From an uncultured Bacteroides sp. (GTDB lineage Bacteria > Bacteroidota > Bacteroidia > Bacteroidales > Bacteroidaceae): DNA of 60,730 nt. The number at the start of each line of letters is the position of its first letter. Position 1 is the stretch's first letter. The stretch lies in assembly GCA_944320295.1 (NCBI GenBank), contig CALUGY010000036.1, forward strand, positions 1 through 60,730, written 5' to 3'. Under the pieces are notes generated by a model. That model was not told the origin of the DNA. It did no database searches and worked only from the letters and a program-made list of their open reading frames with translations. A program made the position numbers and the translations under genes. Below, piece after piece: positions 17,475 through 26,728 of this stretch.

Positions 17475-19469
17475 TTACGGATTTCCCTCCACCGCCTCCA
17501 TGCGCCCTATCAGCTCGTCGCCGAGCGCGGTCTTCACCTCTATGTGCTTCAAGACGGCGGTGACGAAAGGATTGCTCTCGAAGAATCCGCGCACCTGCTC
17601 GAAGTCCTGCTCCTTCTCCGCCCGCGAACCGTCGACGCCGAAGCCGGTCATCGAGGCCATGGAGAATTCCTTCTTGGCATCTTCGTAAAGCATACGGTCC
17701 AGCCCTACCACGGCCTCCTGCCATTGCCGAACGATACGGATGATGTCTGCCGCCGTGGCCTGCCGGGGGTCGATGCCGTAGAACTCCTGCAAGCGGTCGT
17801 AGGCCCACGTCCATTCGTAAGTATAGTAATTGGCGTGCATCCGGGCGAACTCGGCGTTTATGTCCTTCAGGCGGTCGATATCGCCGCGCTCTATGCCGTC
17901 CATCAGGCGATCCACCTCGCTCTTCGGTGCGATGAGGCCGGAGATGTCCACCCACTCGCCGCTGCCTATGGACGTGTCGGGCCGGAGGCGGTCTTGTATC
18001 TCCTTGTCCGTGTGGAAGGCGATACCCTCCAGGTGCTTTATAACAGAGTTGCCGAGGAACTTGTGTATGGCCGTCTCGTAAAGCCGGATGCCCTTGACCA
18101 AGGCCGAATTGCGTATCTTCGCGCTATGGAACGAATAGACGTCCGAGAGCTCGCCGCTGGCATGGCGCAGCCGCTGCAACAGGTCGCGCCCCTTCAGCAT
18201 CTTCTGCACGGTGTAGGGACTCAACAGGTTGTAGTTTATGTAGTCCAACTTGCAAGGGTCGGTACGGCCATCGCGTTTGGGCCACTTCTGTGCGTCGCGT
18301 ATGGTGCCCACGCTGCGCAGATTGACGGCCGGGGCCAGGAAGGTGGTGTTGTTCTGTTCTATCAGGTAAGAGAAGGGCAGGTTGGTAGTGTCGGCATGGT
18401 TCACGTGGCGTCCCATGACGAGCGAGAACGCCCCCACCCGTGCAGGCCACAGGATGTAGGAGTCTGATGCAGTCTTGGCCCCGCGCTCCAACGTGCCCTG
18501 GTGTATGGGGCCGAGCTTGTACATATGATTGCTCTGGTTGGAGCCCGAACCTGCGTTCATGAACGAGAACATGCCTGCGATGAGCAGCGTGGACTTGTGG
18601 TGCGTCACCGTGAAAGGCCCTGCGAAGATGGCGCATGCCTCGCCGTTCTCTCCCTGGCAATTGCTGAAGAACAACGAGTCGCTGGCCAGGTAGCCGTGCC
18701 CCAGGCGACAAGCCTGTCCCACGAAGCAGCGGGAAAGCATGGCGCCATCGTCCACGTGCGAGCCGCTGGAGATGATGAAGTCATCGCACACCACGCCGTG
18801 CCCCACGTGGACGGGTGCATCGGCATTGCTGTTGATGCTTCCGTTGCGCAGACGGCCGGCCCCCTCTATGCGGCAGCAATCGCCTATGCGCACGTCGCGG
18901 ATGGCTCCCGTGTTAAGTATCGTCACGTGCGAACCGATGGTGCCGCAGGCCGAGGCATGTTTGCGGGCGTAGAACTCCGTTATCGCGCGGATACGCGCTA
19001 TCAGTTCCGGGCGGTGGCGGTACAGGGCCATGATGTAGGCCAGGTGCGCGGACAGTTTGTCGCTGATGAGCACCTCGCGCCCTCCGGTCTCGTTCAGCAC
19101 GGACACCTCCACGCCGTTGCCGAAGCTGGAGATACCGTCCACTAAGATGATGTCCACGTTCTCAATGAACGTGTCGTGCCCTATCTCATAGTTGGCAATG
19201 TAGTTCTGTATGTTCTCGATGCAGCAGTTGTCGCCCACCGAGACGTTGTGCAGCGTCACATGGCGCAGGCCCGAATGCTTGCGGATGCCGCCGGGCAGAA
19301 CGAACTCGCCCTCGAACACGCCCAAGCGGACTTCGCCCGAAAAGCGTGTGTGGTGCACATGGTCCGTGTTGAAACCGACAGCCACGGATACCCTGTCCCA
19401 GTCGTCGGCCAGGCAGGACTGCGCCTGCAAGCGTGCAATCTCCTCTGCTGTCAGCTTGCGGTAGTTCAT
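17475..19469 (-). CDS. DUF4954 family protein (left-handed beta-helix)
   Basis: 664 residues, no signal peptide. The central 300 residues contain hexapeptide-like turns (VTLHNVSVGDNCCIENIQNYIAN, GTIGSHVTILNTGAIRDVRIGDCCRIEG, HVGHGVVCDDFIISSGSHVDDGAM) as in left-handed beta-helix acyltransferases and sugar-phosphate enzymes. The C-terminal 200 residues are mostly helical. This matches DUF4954, a Bacteroidetes family of unknown activity. Its ATG overlaps the hflX stop codon as ATGA, indicating translational coupling. A cytosolic transferase-like scaffold is the safest description. Confidence 0.8.
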   Translation of the reverse strand: MNYRKLTAEEIARLQAQSCLADDWDRVSVAVGFNTDHVHHTRFSGEVRLGVFEGEFVLPGGIRKHSGLRHVTLHNVSVGDNCCIENIQNYIANYEIGHDTFIENVDIILVDGISSFGNGVEVSVLNETGGREVLISDKLSAHLAYIMALYRHRPELIARIRAITEFYARKHASACGTIGSHVTILNTGAIRDVRIGDCCRIEGAGRLRNGSINSNADAPVHVGHGVVCDDFIISSGSHVDDGAMLSRCFVGQACRLGHGYLASDSLFFSNCQGENGEACAIFAGPFTVTHHKSTLLIAGMFSFMNAGSGSNQSNHMYKLGPIHQGTLERGAKTASDSYILWPARVGAFSLVMGRHVNHADTTNLPFSYLIEQNNTTFLAPAVNLRSVGTIRDAQKWPKRDGRTDPCKLDYINYNLLSPYTVQKMLKGRDLLQRLRHASGELSDVYSFHSAKIRNSALVKGIRLYETAIHKFLGNSVIKHLEGIAFHTDKEIQDRLRPDTSIGSGEWVDISGLIAPKSEVDRLMDGIERGDIDRLKDINAEFARMHANYYTYEWTWAYDRLQEFYGIDPRQATAADIIRIVRQWQEAVVGLDRMLYEDAKKEFSMASMTGFGVDGSRAEKEQDFEQVRGFFESNPFVTAVLKHIEVKTALGDELIGRMEAVEGNP

Positions 19470-20728
19470 GCTTCCTCTTCGTAGTTTTGGTACAAGAAGT
19501 CGTTATAAGGGTACTTCTGCACGTGGAGTTCCTTCACGCGCTTGTATACCTGTGCCTTGAACTCCTCCAGATTGGTTTTCTGACGGGCGGAGATGAAGAG
19601 GCAGTTGTCTTCCATCTTGGCCATCCACGTGTGCATCAGTTCGTCCAAAGTCCAGTTGGCCTTGGTGCGCGGGGTCAGGTCGTCCTCGGCCTTCTGCACG
19701 TAGGTGTAGGCGTCTATTTTATTAAACACAAGCACGGTGGGTTTGCCGGCTGCCCCGATATCGGCCAGCGTTTTGTTCACGACCTCTATCTGTTCCTCGA
19801 AGTCGGGGTGGCTGATGTCCACCACATGCAGCAGCAGGTCGGCCTCGCGCACCTCGTCGAGCGTGGATTTGAACGAGTCCACCAAGTCGGTAGGCAACTT
19901 GCGGATGAAGCCCACGGTGTCGCTCAGCAGGAAGGGCAGGTTGTCTATGATGACCTTGCGCACGGTGGTGTCCAGCGTGGCGAAGAGCTTGTTCTCGGCA
20001 AACACCTCGCTCTTGGCCAGAAGATTCATCAAGGTGGACTTGCCCACGTTGGTATATCCCACCAGGGCCACGCGGATGAGGCGGCCACGGTTCTTGCGTT
20101 GGGTGGCCTTCTGCTTGTCAATCTCCGCCAGACGCTCCTTGAGCAGCGACATGCGGTTCAGGATGATACGGCGGTCCATTTCGAGCTGCGTCTCGCCGGG
20201 GCCGCGCAAGCCCACGGAGCCTTTCCCGCCGCCCGCGCCGGAGCCGCCGCCCTGACGTTCGAGGTGCGTCCAGAGGCGTTGCAGGCGCGGCAACATGTAC
20301 TTGTACTGTGCCAGCTCCACCTGCGTCTTGGCGTTGGCCGTTTGCGCGCGCATGGCAAAGATGTCGAGTATGAGCGACGTGCGGTCCAGTATCTTGACCT
20401 TCAGCTCGCCCTCGATGTTGCGTATCTGCTTGGCCGACAGCTCGTCGTCGAAGATGACCATGCCTATCTCGCGTTCGGCCTCTTCCTCGTCCTTGATGTA
20501 TTGCTTTATCTCGTCCAGCTTGCCCTTACCCACGTAGGTCACGGAGTTGGCCTGGTCCAGCTTCTGCGTGAAGCGCTTCACCACCTGCGCCCCGGCCGTC
20601 TCGGCCAGGAATGCCAGTTCGTCCAGGTATTCGTTGGTCTTGCGCTCGTCCTGCGTCTTGGTGATGAGGCCCACCAGCACGGCGGTCTCCACCTGCGCCT
20701 CGGATATCACGAATTCTTTCATTGCCAT
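19466..20728 (-). CDS. GTPase HflX
   Basis: 420 residues from the ATG at 20728 (MAMKEFV; a second ATG at 20722 is possible). The HflX N-terminal domain (GKGKLDEIKQYI, IFDDELSAKQIRNIE), the Gly-rich linker GGGSGAGGGKGSVGLRGPGE and a C-terminal G domain are present: G1 GYTNVGKST, G3 DTVGFI, G4 NKID. HflX binds the 50S subunit and splits stalled ribosomes after heat or antibiotic stress. Longer upstream reading frame runs through palindrome array 4 and is not coding. It leads an operon with DUF4954 and a lipoprotein. Confidence 0.95.
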   Translation of the reverse strand: MAMKEFVISEAQVETAVLVGLITKTQDERKTNEYLDELAFLAETAGAQVVKRFTQKLDQANSVTYVGKGKLDEIKQYIKDEEEAEREIGMVIFDDELSAKQIRNIEGELKVKILDRTSLILDIFAMRAQTANAKTQVELAQYKYMLPRLQRLWTHLERQGGGSGAGGGKGSVGLRGPGETQLEMDRRIILNRMSLLKERLAEIDKQKATQRKNRGRLIRVALVGYTNVGKSTLMNLLAKSEVFAENKLFATLDTTVRKVIIDNLPFLLSDTVGFIRKLPTDLVDSFKSTLDEVREADLLLHVVDISHPDFEEQIEVVNKTLADIGAAGKPTVLVFNKIDAYTYVQKAEDDLTPRTKANWTLDELMHTWMAKMEDNCLFISARQKTNLEEFKAQVYKRVKELHVQKYPYNDFLYQNYEEEA

Positions 20729-20793
20729 AGTTTCCTTGCTTTTTTCTGTTGCGTACTTGCCCCCGCGCGACAACCGCGCACGATAGGCGGGCA

Positions 20794-20824
20794 CAAACTT
20801 ACAATTTTTTCCCGACATATGAAA
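20794..20824 (-). promoter_or_regulatory. Candidate hflX promoter
   Basis: On the minus strand TTTC (complement of 20821-20824), 19 bp, TAAGTTTG (complement of 20794-20801), one mismatch to the Bacteroidetes consensus. It leaves a leader of about 59 nt; palindrome array 4 lies just upstream. Confidence 0.5.
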
Positions 20825-20876
20825 AAACGTGCCCCCGCAAGAGGGGAAGACCTGCGCGTGCGGCGCAGCCCGGCAA

Positions 20877-20986
20877 CGCGACACGTTGCAGCCACGGACG
20901 CAACACGTTGGAAGCACGGGCGCAACGCGTTGGAAGCACGCTCGCAACACGTTGCGCCCGCCCGCTGTATATGTGACAGTTACGCC
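20877..20986. repeat. 22-bp palindrome array 4 (4 units plus one degenerate)
   Basis: Units at 20877, 20899, 20921 and 20943, with a degenerate fifth at 20965. Cores: CGCGACACGTTGCA, CGCAACACGTTGGA, CGCAACGCGTTGGA, CGCAACACGTTGCG, and CTGTATATGTGACA in the fifth. It sits between the divergent hflX and AraC genes. Confidence 0.93.
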
Positions 20987-21050
20987 CCGCCCAAAAGGAT
21001 TTTTCCTGTAAAATGAGCCGGAGAAAAGAGGTAAACCCAATCCTATTCCC

Positions 21051-21058
21051 TATCTTTG
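21051..21058 (+). promoter_or_regulatory. Candidate -7 box for the AraC-type gene
   Basis: TATCTTTG, 25 bp before the ATG at 21084. No good TTTG box lies 19-21 bp upstream, so the promoter may need an activator. Confidence 0.45.
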
Positions 21059-21083
21059 CAACAAGATGTAACGACAAGAAACC

Positions 21084-21938
21084 ATGGAACAGAAACGGAC
21101 TGAAACAGGAAACTCCAACCCGATGAAGCTCATCTTCAACTACGAGGACATTTTCTACAGCTTTTATTATGACGACCTCGGCGCCTGCATCCACCGCTCG
21201 CGCGAGTATGCCATGAACTACGTCTGCTCCGGCGAGATGGTGCTGGACAACGGCAAGCGGCAGATACACGTGGGCAAGGGCGAATGCGTCTTCATCCCGC
21301 GCGACCACCACATCACCATGTACAAGAAACCCTGCGACGGCGAACGCTATTGTGGAATCTTCCTGAGTTTCACCCGCAACTTCCTGCGCGAGATGTATGC
21401 ACAGGGAGGGCCGTACAAGGTGCCGGTCGACACGTCGAAGCTGAAGCCGGAGGTCATCAAACTGCCCCAAACGGCGGAACTGGCCAGCCTTTTCGCCTCG
21501 CTCAGCCCCTTCTTCGACCCTACGGTGAAGCCGCAGGGCGACTTCATGCGCCTGAAGATGCAGGAGGGCCTGCTGGCCTTGCTACACATAGACCGCCGCT
21601 TTGCACCCACCCTCTTCGACTTCAACGAGCCGTGGAAGATTGACATCCTGGACTTCATGAACCAAAACTACATGTACGAGCTGTCGCAAGAAGAACTGGC
21701 GCACTACACGGGCCGGAGCCTGGCCACCTTCAAGCGCGACTTCAAGAAGATAAGCGACCTCACGCCGGAAAAGTGGCTCATACGCAAACGCCTGGAGGTG
21801 GCCTATGCCCTGATGCAAGAGGGCGGCAAGAAGATAGTGGACGTCTGCGCCACCGTGGGTTTCAAGAATCAGTCCCACTTCTCCGCCGCGTTTAAGAGGC
21901 AATACGGTGTCGCACCCACCGCCGTGGCCCTTTCCTAA
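21084..21938 (+). CDS. AraC family transcriptional regulator
   Basis: 284 residues. The N-terminal half is a cupin-like AraC_N sensor domain (NYVCSGEMVLDNGKRQIHVGKGECVFIPRDHHITMY in outline). The last 100 residues contain the two helix-turn-helix motifs: LSQEELAHYTGRSLATFKRDFKK and VDVCATVGFKNQSHFSAAFKRQYG. Its immediate downstream neighbours (iron-type alcohol dehydrogenase, flavoprotein, hydrolase) on the same strand suggest it controls them, an arrangement reminiscent of yqhC-yqhD in enterobacteria. The inducer is unknown; reactive aldehydes are a guess from that parallel. Confidence 0.88.
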   Translation: MEQKRTETGNSNPMKLIFNYEDIFYSFYYDDLGACIHRSREYAMNYVCSGEMVLDNGKRQIHVGKGECVFIPRDHHITMYKKPCDGERYCGIFLSFTRNFLREMYAQGGPYKVPVDTSKLKPEVIKLPQTAELASLFASLSPFFDPTVKPQGDFMRLKMQEGLLALLHIDRRFAPTLFDFNEPWKIDILDFMNQNYMYELSQEELAHYTGRSLATFKRDFKKISDLTPEKWLIRKRLEVAYALMQEGGKKIVDVCATVGFKNQSHFSAAFKRQYGVAPTAVALS

Positions 21939-22001
21939 CAATTGACCTTTTCAGCACACATCTTTGAGCCTCACAGCAATCATGCCGTGGGGCTTTTCCG
22001 T

Positions 22002-22009
22002 TACCTTTG
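22002..22009 (+). promoter_or_regulatory. Candidate -7 box of the alcohol dehydrogenase gene
   Basis: TACCTTTG, 56 bp before the ATG at 22066. The expected upstream TTTG is absent, which would fit dependence on the adjacent AraC regulator. Confidence 0.4.
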
Positions 22010-22052
22010 CCTCCGTGTAAAGAACAAACCAAAACAAACCAACAAATAAACC

Positions 22053-22058
22053 AGGAGG
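22053..22058 (+). promoter_or_regulatory. Unusually strong Shine-Dalgarno site
   Basis: AGGAGG, 7 bases before the ATG at 22066. Most genes in this window have no such site, as usual for Bacteroidetes. The spacing favours 22066 over the next in-frame ATG at 22072. Confidence 0.7.
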
Positions 22059-22065
22059 AAAAACT

Positions 22066-23241
22066 ATGAACATGGAATTCAACCTTTTCACCCCCACCAA
22101 ACTACTCTTCGGGCGGGGAAAACTGAACGAGCTTGCCAACCAACAGTTGCCGGGCAAGCATGCCTTGCTGCTCATCTCCAGCGGCAAGTCCGTCAAGGTG
22201 AACGGCACGCTCGACCGCGTGACTGCCCAGCTGGATCAAGCCGGTGTGACCTACACCGTCTGCAACAACATTCACGAGAACCCTTCGAAGGAAGTGGTGA
22301 TGGAAGCCGCCGCCTGCGCCCGTCAGAACGCGTGCGACTTCATCCTGGCCCTGGGCGGCGGGGCCGTGCTGGACGCTGCCGTGGCCGTGGCCGCCATGGC
22401 CACCAACCCCGGCGACTTGTGGGACTACGTGTGCGGCGGCACGGGCAAGGCACAACCCCTGCAATATCCGGGACTGCCCATCGTGACCATCGCTACCACG
22501 TCGGGCACAGGCTCTGAAATAAACTGCTGGGGCGTCATCTCCAACCACGAGACAAAGGAGAAAATCGGTTACGGCGACCCCGCGCTGAACCCCGTGCTGG
22601 CCATCGTGGATCCCGAACTGATGCGCACCGTGCCCGCAAAGTACACCGCTTACCAAGGCTTCGATGCCCTCTTCCACAACACGGAGGTGATGATCAGCCG
22701 CTTCGTCAACGTGCTGAGCGAGCCGATAGCCCTCTCCGCCATCGGGTATATCGTCAAGTACCTGCCTCGCGCGGTAAAGGACGGCAACGACATCGAAGCC
22801 CGCGAGGCCGTGGCCTATGCCAGCACCATCGCCGGACTGACCATGCAGCTCACCAGCACTACGGCTGAACACTCTATGGAGCACGCCATGAGCGCCTACC
22901 ACTACGACCTGCCCCACGGTGCCGGCCTCATCATGATTTCCAACGAGTTCTACCGCTTCTTCGTGGAGAAGCACGCCTGCGACGGACAGTTCATAAAGAT
23001 GGCGCGCGCCATGGGCATCGAGAACGCCTCCCGGCCAGAAGACTTCCTCACCGCCCTGGCTGCGCTGCAGAAGGCTTGCGGGGTCGACGAGCTGAAGATG
23101 AGCGACTACGGCATCCGCTTCGACGAGTGCGACACCCTGGCCCGCAATGCCCGTGAAACCATGGGCGGCCTCTTTGCCGCCAACCCCTGCGAGATGACGC
23201 ACGAGGACTGCAAGGGCATCTTCGAAAGGGCGTACAGATAA
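22066..23241 (+). CDS. Iron-containing alcohol dehydrogenase (YqhD/BDH-like)
   Basis: 391 residues. The N-terminal Rossmann region starts FNLFTPTKLLFGRGKL and carries ILALGGGAVLDAA, the nucleotide-binding signature of the group III (iron-type) dehydrogenases. Putative metal ligands are the Asp and His of GFDALFHNTE, the His of MEHAMSAYH and the His of LPHGAGL. The closest remembered relatives are NADPH-dependent aldehyde reductases such as YqhD and butanol dehydrogenases, which reduce short-chain and toxic aldehydes to alcohols. Substrate is not deducible. It lies 127 bp after the AraC gene. Confidence 0.9.
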   Translation: MNMEFNLFTPTKLLFGRGKLNELANQQLPGKHALLLISSGKSVKVNGTLDRVTAQLDQAGVTYTVCNNIHENPSKEVVMEAAACARQNACDFILALGGGAVLDAAVAVAAMATNPGDLWDYVCGGTGKAQPLQYPGLPIVTIATTSGTGSEINCWGVISNHETKEKIGYGDPALNPVLAIVDPELMRTVPAKYTAYQGFDALFHNTEVMISRFVNVLSEPIALSAIGYIVKYLPRAVKDGNDIEAREAVAYASTIAGLTMQLTSTTAEHSMEHAMSAYHYDLPHGAGLIMISNEFYRFFVEKHACDGQFIKMARAMGIENASRPEDFLTALAALQKACGVDELKMSDYGIRFDECDTLARNARETMGGLFAANPCEMTHEDCKGIFERAYR

Positions 23242-23340
23242 GGACAACGTGGCAACCTTGCATTATGGATCGGCGCGATTTCATCAAGAAATAAGCCCGA
23301 ACCACGTATACAATAATTCCAACATAACAAAAGCACACGT

Positions 23341-23877
23341 ATGAAGAATGTATTGATCATCTCATCCAGCCTGCGCCCGAACAGCAACTCGGACGCGCTG
23401 GCAGAGGCCTTTGCCCGCGGAGCGGCAGAGGCCGGCAACCAAGTGGAGACCATCAGCCTCAAGGGCAAGGACATACGCTTCTGCAAAGGATGTCTGGCTT
23501 GCCAGCAGACGCAGAAGTGCGTCATTGCGGACGACGCCCCCGCCATCGTGCAGAAAATGTACGGGGCAGACGTGCTGGTTTTCGCAACCCCCATCTATTA
23601 TTACGAACTGAGCGGACAGCTGAAGACATTGCTCGACCGCGCGAATCCCCTGTATGGCACGGACTACCACTTCCGCGACATCTACCTGCTGACCTCCGCG
23701 GCCGAAGACGAGGAGCAGACCCCTGCACACGCCGTGACAGGCTTGGGCGGCTGGATAGCTTGCTTCGAGAACGCACGCCTCGCAGGCTCGGTGTTTGCAG
23801 GCGGAGTGAACGGGCCGGGAGAGGTGAAAGGCCACACGGCATTGACTTCGGCCTACGAGATGGGAAAGAATGTATAA
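23341..23877 (+). CDS. Flavodoxin-fold NAD(P)H-dependent FMN reductase
   Basis: 178 residues. ISSSLRPNSNSDAL at the N-terminus is the phosphate-binding loop of the FMN reductase/iron-sulfur flavoprotein family, followed by CKGCLACQQTQKCVIADD, a Cys-rich segment seen in iron-sulfur flavoproteins and related NAD(P)H oxidoreductases, and ATPIYYYELSGQLKTLLDR. It probably reduces small molecules with FMN. The gap to the alcohol dehydrogenase is 99 bp and to the hydrolase 22 bp, so it is most likely co-transcribed with them. Confidence 0.85.
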   Translation: MKNVLIISSSLRPNSNSDALAEAFARGAAEAGNQVETISLKGKDIRFCKGCLACQQTQKCVIADDAPAIVQKMYGADVLVFATPIYYYELSGQLKTLLDRANPLYGTDYHFRDIYLLTSAAEDEEQTPAHAVTGLGGWIACFENARLAGSVFAGGVNGPGEVKGHTALTSAYEMGKNV

Positions 23878-23899
23878 CCTATAAACAGCAGAAACAGAC

Positions 23900-24979
23900 A
23901 TGAAGAAATCGTTTATCGCAGCAACCGCCCTGGCCTGCCTCCTTGCCTCCTGCGGGACAAAGAGCGCACAGGACACCGGCAATCCGCCCAAAGCAGAAAG
24001 CAATATGGAAGAACAACTGCCCCTGACGCAAGAGTGGGACAAGGTGTTCCCGCAGAGCGACAAGGTGGACCACACGAAGATTACCTTCCACAACCGCTAC
24101 GGCGTGACCCTCGCCGCAGACCTCTACATGCCTAAGGACGCCACAGGCAAGCTGCCCGCCATCGCCATGAGCGGCCCCTACGGTGCCGTGAAGGAGCAGG
24201 TGTCCGGCCTGTACGCGCAGACATTGGCCGAGCGCGGCTTCCTCACCATTGCCTTCGACCCCTCGTTTACCGGCGAGAGCGGCGGCCAACCGCGTGCCGT
24301 CTCCTCTCCCGACATAAACACCGAGGACTTCAGCGCGGCGGTGGACTACCTGGCCACCCGTGACGACGTGGACCCTGAACGCATCGGCATCCTCGGCGTG
24401 TGCGGCTTCGGGGGATTCGCCGTCAATGCCGCTGCCATGGACACGCGCGTCAAAGCCACGGCCGCCATCACCATGTACGACATGACGCGCGTGTCGGCCA
24501 AGGGCTACAACGACGTGAACGACAATGCCGACGCCCGCTACGCCATGAAGCAGCAACTCAACGCCCAACGCACCGAGGACTACCGCAACGGCACCTACGC
24601 CCACGCCGGAGGCAACCCGGAAGTAGCACCGGCCGACGCGCCGCAGTTCCTCAAAGATTATGTGGCCTTCTACAAGACCAAGCGCGGCTACCACCCCCGC
24701 TCGCTCGGTTCCAACGAAGGGTTCAACACGACGGCCGTCCTCTCGCTCATCAACATGCCCATCCTGGCCTACGCGGGCGAGATACGCAGCGCCGTGCTCC
24801 TGGTGCATGGCGAGAAGGCCCACTCGCGCTACTTCAGCGAGACCGTCTACAAGCAGCTGAAGGGCGACAACAAGCAGTTGCTCATCGTGCCCGGCGCCGT
24901 GCACACCGACCTCTATGACAACTTAGAGAAGATTCCGTTCGACCAGATAGAGACGTTCTTCCGCACGTACCTGAAGTAA
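23900..24979 (+). CDS. Secreted alpha/beta hydrolase lipoprotein with a Cys nucleophile motif
   Basis: 359 residues. Lipobox LLASCGTKS, then an alpha/beta hydrolase of the YcjY/dienelactone-hydrolase-like group (KLPAIAMSGPYGAVKEQ, AFDPSFTGESGG). The nucleophile elbow reads ILGVCGFGGFA, so the usual Ser in G-x-S-x-G is a Cys. The general acid and His are probably within LLVHGEKAHSRYFS and VPGAVHTDLYD. Dienelactone hydrolase also uses Cys. Substrate unknown. It is the last gene of the AraC-linked group and is followed by a strong terminator. Confidence 0.82.
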   Translation: MKKSFIAATALACLLASCGTKSAQDTGNPPKAESNMEEQLPLTQEWDKVFPQSDKVDHTKITFHNRYGVTLAADLYMPKDATGKLPAIAMSGPYGAVKEQVSGLYAQTLAERGFLTIAFDPSFTGESGGQPRAVSSPDINTEDFSAAVDYLATRDDVDPERIGILGVCGFGGFAVNAAAMDTRVKATAAITMYDMTRVSAKGYNDVNDNADARYAMKQQLNAQRTEDYRNGTYAHAGGNPEVAPADAPQFLKDYVAFYKTKRGYHPRSLGSNEGFNTTAVLSLINMPILAYAGEIRSAVLLVHGEKAHSRYFSETVYKQLKGDNKQLLIVPGAVHTDLYDNLEKIPFDQIETFFRTYLK

Positions 24980-25007
24980 GAAAGGACATCCTTTTGAGTG
25001 ACACACA

Positions 25008-25044
25008 GTCCCTTGCCGTACACGCACCGGCAAGGGACTTTTTT
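25008..25044 (+). terminator. Rho-independent terminator of the hydrolase gene
   Basis: GTCCCTTGCCG (25008-25018) pairs perfectly with CGGCAAGGGAC (25028-25038), a 9-base loop between them and six T residues after it. Confidence 0.93.
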
Positions 25045-25099
25045 GTGCCCCGCCTCCGCCAGCCCGCCGGGAAAAGGCAAGAGCCACAGGGCGCGCGGG

Positions 25100-25187
25100 C
25101 GCAACACGTTGCGAGCGCGTACGGAACGCGTTGCGAGCACGGCCGGAACACGTTGCAGCCGCAAACGTAACGTGTCGCACGCAACGT
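25100..25187. repeat. 22-bp palindrome array 5 (4 units)
   Basis: Units at 25100, 25122, 25144 and 25166. Cores: CGCAACACGTTGCG, CGGAACGCGTTGCG, CGGAACACGTTGCA and CGTAACGTGTCGCA. It lies after the hydrolase terminator and 23 bp before the promoter-bearing repeats of trpS. Confidence 0.95.
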
Positions 25188-25210
25188 GCTCCATTTCCCG
25201 GAAAAATCCC

Positions 25211-25298
25211 TATCTTTGTTTCACGAAAATAGGATGCGGTTCGGCAGAAACAAAAAAGAAAACTGTGCTTTCATTTTGTCTCTGCGCTCACCTTTCAC
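25211..25298 (+). repeat. 88-bp promoter-bearing repeat, copy A
   Basis: Starts at TATCTTTGTTTCACGAAAAT and ends immediately before the next TATCTTTG. Its right part carries TTTG at 25275-25278 followed after 20 bp by TATCTTTG (25299-25306), a full promoter. Confidence 0.9.
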
Positions 25299-25386
25299 TA
25301 TCTTTGTTCCACGAAGACAGGATGCGGTTCGGCAGAGCCAACATCGAAAACTGCGTTTTCATTTTGTCTCTGCGCTCACCTTTCAC
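25299..25386 (+). repeat. 88-bp promoter-bearing repeat, copy B
   Basis: Direct tandem copy of the preceding unit with the same length. TTTG at 25363-25366, 20 bp, TATCTTTG at 25387-25394. It is closer in sequence to the fumarase copy (GCAGAGCCAACATCGAAAAC) than copy A is. Confidence 0.92.
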
Positions 25387-25394
25387 TATCTTTG
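25363..25394 (+). promoter_or_regulatory. Promoter of trpS (proximal of two in tandem)
   Basis: TTTG-N20-TATCTTTG is a perfect consensus match, predicting a start near 25401 and a 57-nt leader. A second identical arrangement at 25275-25306 lies 88 bp upstream. Confidence 0.85.
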
Positions 25395-25439
25395 CCACCC
25401 GGCAGGGGAAACCATGCCCCCGCATGTCCCAACACGTAA

Positions 25440-26552
<1,113 letters not shown>

Positions 26553-26573
26553 CCGGTATCCTCCATACATCAG

Positions 26574-26630
26574 GCCCCTCTGCCCATGAAGCGGCACAAT
26601 GCTGCCGGCCGACACGGGAAGAGGGGCTTG
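26574..26630 (+). terminator. Possible terminator of trpS
   Basis: GCCCCTCT (26574-26581) pairs with AGAGGGGC (26620-26627), with further internal complementarity and a short TTGT tail. The T run is poor, so this is tentative. Confidence 0.45.
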
Positions 26631-26728
26631 TCATGAAATGCAAGTGGTGCGCCACCGGCCAGCGATGACGCACCACAAAAACAACTAAACCTAAAAACAA
26701 ACCAATGAAAAGGCTACGCGGCACGTAG

